Positions 62,628 through 64,000 of a stretch of 64,000 nucleotides of DNA are shown here, one piece after another. The first letter of the stretch is position 1. Every line of letters begins with the position of its first letter. This stretch comes from Ciona intestinalis (taxonomy: Eukaryota; Chordata; Ascidiacea; Phlebobranchia; Cionidae): NCBI RefSeq assembly GCF_000224145.3, contig NC_020172.2, positions 5,659,350-5,723,349 on the forward strand. Reading direction: 5' to 3'. A program made the translations under genes and the position numbers. Under the pieces are notes generated by a model, which was not told the DNA's origin, made no database searches, and was given only the letters and a program-made list of their open reading frames with translations.

Positions 62628-63829
62628 ATGGAGTCGGGTGCATTGAGAGAAGCTACGAGCCAACTGAGTGGTGAGTAAATCGTATCAATATATAGTAGGG
62701 TGGGGGAAGATAGGACACCTTTACCACAGAATATCTAAATATCCTGATCGTGTTTTAAACAACTAACAACGGTCTATGGGAGTCGCGAGGATACGGTTTT
62801 ATAATTCTTTGACTGTTCTTTGTTTACTACCAAATGGGATAAGAAAATAGAATGCAAAGGTGTCCCATCTTTCCCCATACTACTATATGAACTGCTGCCA
62901 ATAACATGCAGAAATGTGTAACCTGTAAGCTAACACGAGGTGTATGAAACTAAACACCCGTGTTATAACGATGAACGACTGAATGAAAGTAACTTTATCC
63001 TCGCGTGACCGGAACAAGACAGTCGTTATCGAACGGATTTAACATCATTTTTATGTACGGCTGATAATTTGGACAACCCATTAGTGAACACTGGGTTGGA
63101 GCAATTGCCGTTAAGTGTCTTGCCCAGAGACACATACGCCCACAATGGTAGCAGCAACAACCTTGAACCAATAACCTCTGAGTCAGAGTCATGCGCGCTA
63201 ACCAACAGTTCTACGGCGGCGGACGATATTACGTGGTTTTGGAATCCATCTATAGGCCACATTACTAAAATACATTATATACAAATACGTTAACTAAATT
63301 GTTCATTTCAGCTGTTCTTACATTTCTCTTGAAACTGAAACTCGACAAAAAGCTGACGTCAGAAAAAGACACGTTGATTGAAAGCTTGAAAAAAACTCTT
63401 GAAAAGTAAGAACGTGTATCAGCGTTAATTAATTATTTAATTAACAATTTTATTTTTAGATGCCGGAAAATCGCTTCTACAGAAGAGGTAAATAAATTCT
63501 ATACGTTAGAGTGGGGGAAGATGGGACACCTATTTATTTTAATTCTCGTCCCATTTGGTAGTAAACAAAGAATATTCAAAGAATTACAAAACCGTATCCT
63601 CACAACTCCCATAGACCGTTGTTAATTGTTTAAAACTACGATCAGGATATTTGGATATTATGTGCTAAAGGTGTCCCGTCTTCTCCCATTCCACTATATA
63701 TATTTTTTTTAATTAAAAATGTTTTTTATTTTATTAAAAAATAATTATTCCTAGGGTGAGGTTTACAATGACGTTGTAACAAACGATTCCGAAGTTTACA
63801 ATGACGTCGAAGGAAGTATGACATCATAA
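62628..63829 (+). CDS. Unrecognised 79-residue protein, four exons
   Basis: Exons 62628-62670, 63312-63405, 63460-63487 and 63755-63829 join in phase (1, 2, 0) and total 240 nt with a TAA stop. The product begins MESGALREATSQLSAVLTFL, has a Leu/Lys-rich helix to about residue 50 (KLKLDKKLTSEKDTLIESLK, coiled-coil-like), then an acidic tail with EVYNDV at two places nine residues apart. No signal peptide. The tyrosines sit in acidic YNDV settings that could be kinase targets. I do not recognise the family. Confidence 0.6.
62691..62889 (+). mobile_element. MITE family A in intron 1 of the small gene
   Basis: Full copy from tatagtagggtgggggaaga to ccatactactatat. The inverted ends are intact. 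Confidence 0.85.
62925..63225 (-). mobile_element. SINE copy, nearly full
   Basis: In reverse orientation: gtgaccggaacaagacagtc, gtacggctgataatttggac, gtgaacactgggttggagca, cttgcccagagacacatacg, then the B-box region ttgaaccaataacctctgag and gcgctaaccaac (A box). Confidence 0.75.
63505..63705 (+). mobile_element. MITE family A in intron 3 of the small gene
   Basis: It runs from gagtgggggaagatgggaca to ggtgtcccgtcttctcccat. It makes up most of the 267-nt intron. Confidence 0.85.
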
Positions 63830-63944
63830 TGCCATTTATTAGCCTTTAACTTTTAAATATGGTTATTTTTGTAACATATTTTGTAAGTTATTAATTGATG
63901 ATGAATGTAACGTTCTAAAAATTTACATTTCATGATAATATAGC

Positions 63945-64000
63945 TGATTTATCCTTGCATGACGGGGCAACTACAGCCGTTATAACACGGGTGTTCTGTT
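63945..64000 (-). mobile_element. SINE tail cut by the window end
   Basis: Gcatgacggggcaactacag then cgttataacacgggtgttct, in the same order as other SINE tails. Confidence 0.65.

Noticed and set aside
1..64000. Bacterial, phage or viral genes, toxin systems or retroelement reverse transcriptase
   Set aside because: No such coding sequence was seen on either strand. All repeats found are short and non-coding.

Overview
The window looks like nuclear DNA of a solitary ascidian, most likely Ciona (C. intestinalis/robusta type). The DNA is AT-rich. Vertebrate-like genes are cut into many small exons by GT-AG introns of a few hundred bases. Short interspersed repeats of a few families fill introns and spacers. 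There are several runs of N. The species call is an inference from gene structure and repeats.

From 112 to 24434 (+) lies a complete phosphatidylinositol 4-kinase alpha gene (PI4KA). I traced 45 exons by eye. Their phases agree at every junction and give 2096 codons plus a stop, with intact catalytic and Mg-binding motifs. From 25411 to 26493 (-) lies a single-exon TIMMDC1 gene (mitochondrial complex I assembly factor), convergent with PI4KA. TIMMDC1 shares a ~0.6 kb head-to-head spacer with the next gene.

From about 27 kb to 59.7 kb (+) lies one large SORBS-family gene (CAP/ponsin, ArgBP2, vinexin): a sorbin-homology region at 44.3-45.0 kb and three C-terminal SH3 domains at 57.25-59.7 kb. 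Its 5' half seems to offer three different N-termini: a giant 4.1-kb exon (27.2-31.3 kb), an exon with a paxillin-like LD motif (37.1 kb), and a tiny exon at 39.4 kb. All three end in phase 1, as does the 1-kb cassette exon at 39.7-40.8 kb. A ~2.75-kb segment carrying three exons occurs twice (45.2-47.9 and 48.5-51.3 kb). Exon phases show both copies cannot be used together, and gaps next to copy 1 suggest an assembly duplication.

From 59.7 to 62.6 kb is a spacer dense in intact TGACGTCA palindromes. At 62628-63829 (+) a small four-exon gene encodes an unrecognised 79-residue protein with a repeated EVYNDV motif. Repeats comprise a tRNA-derived SINE, several MITE families, intronic minisatellites and a 67-nt hairpin.

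I found no prokaryotic system, CRISPR array, phage or virus. The most unusual content is the multi-start SORBS locus and the contrast between intact and CpG-decayed copies of one palindromic motif along the window.
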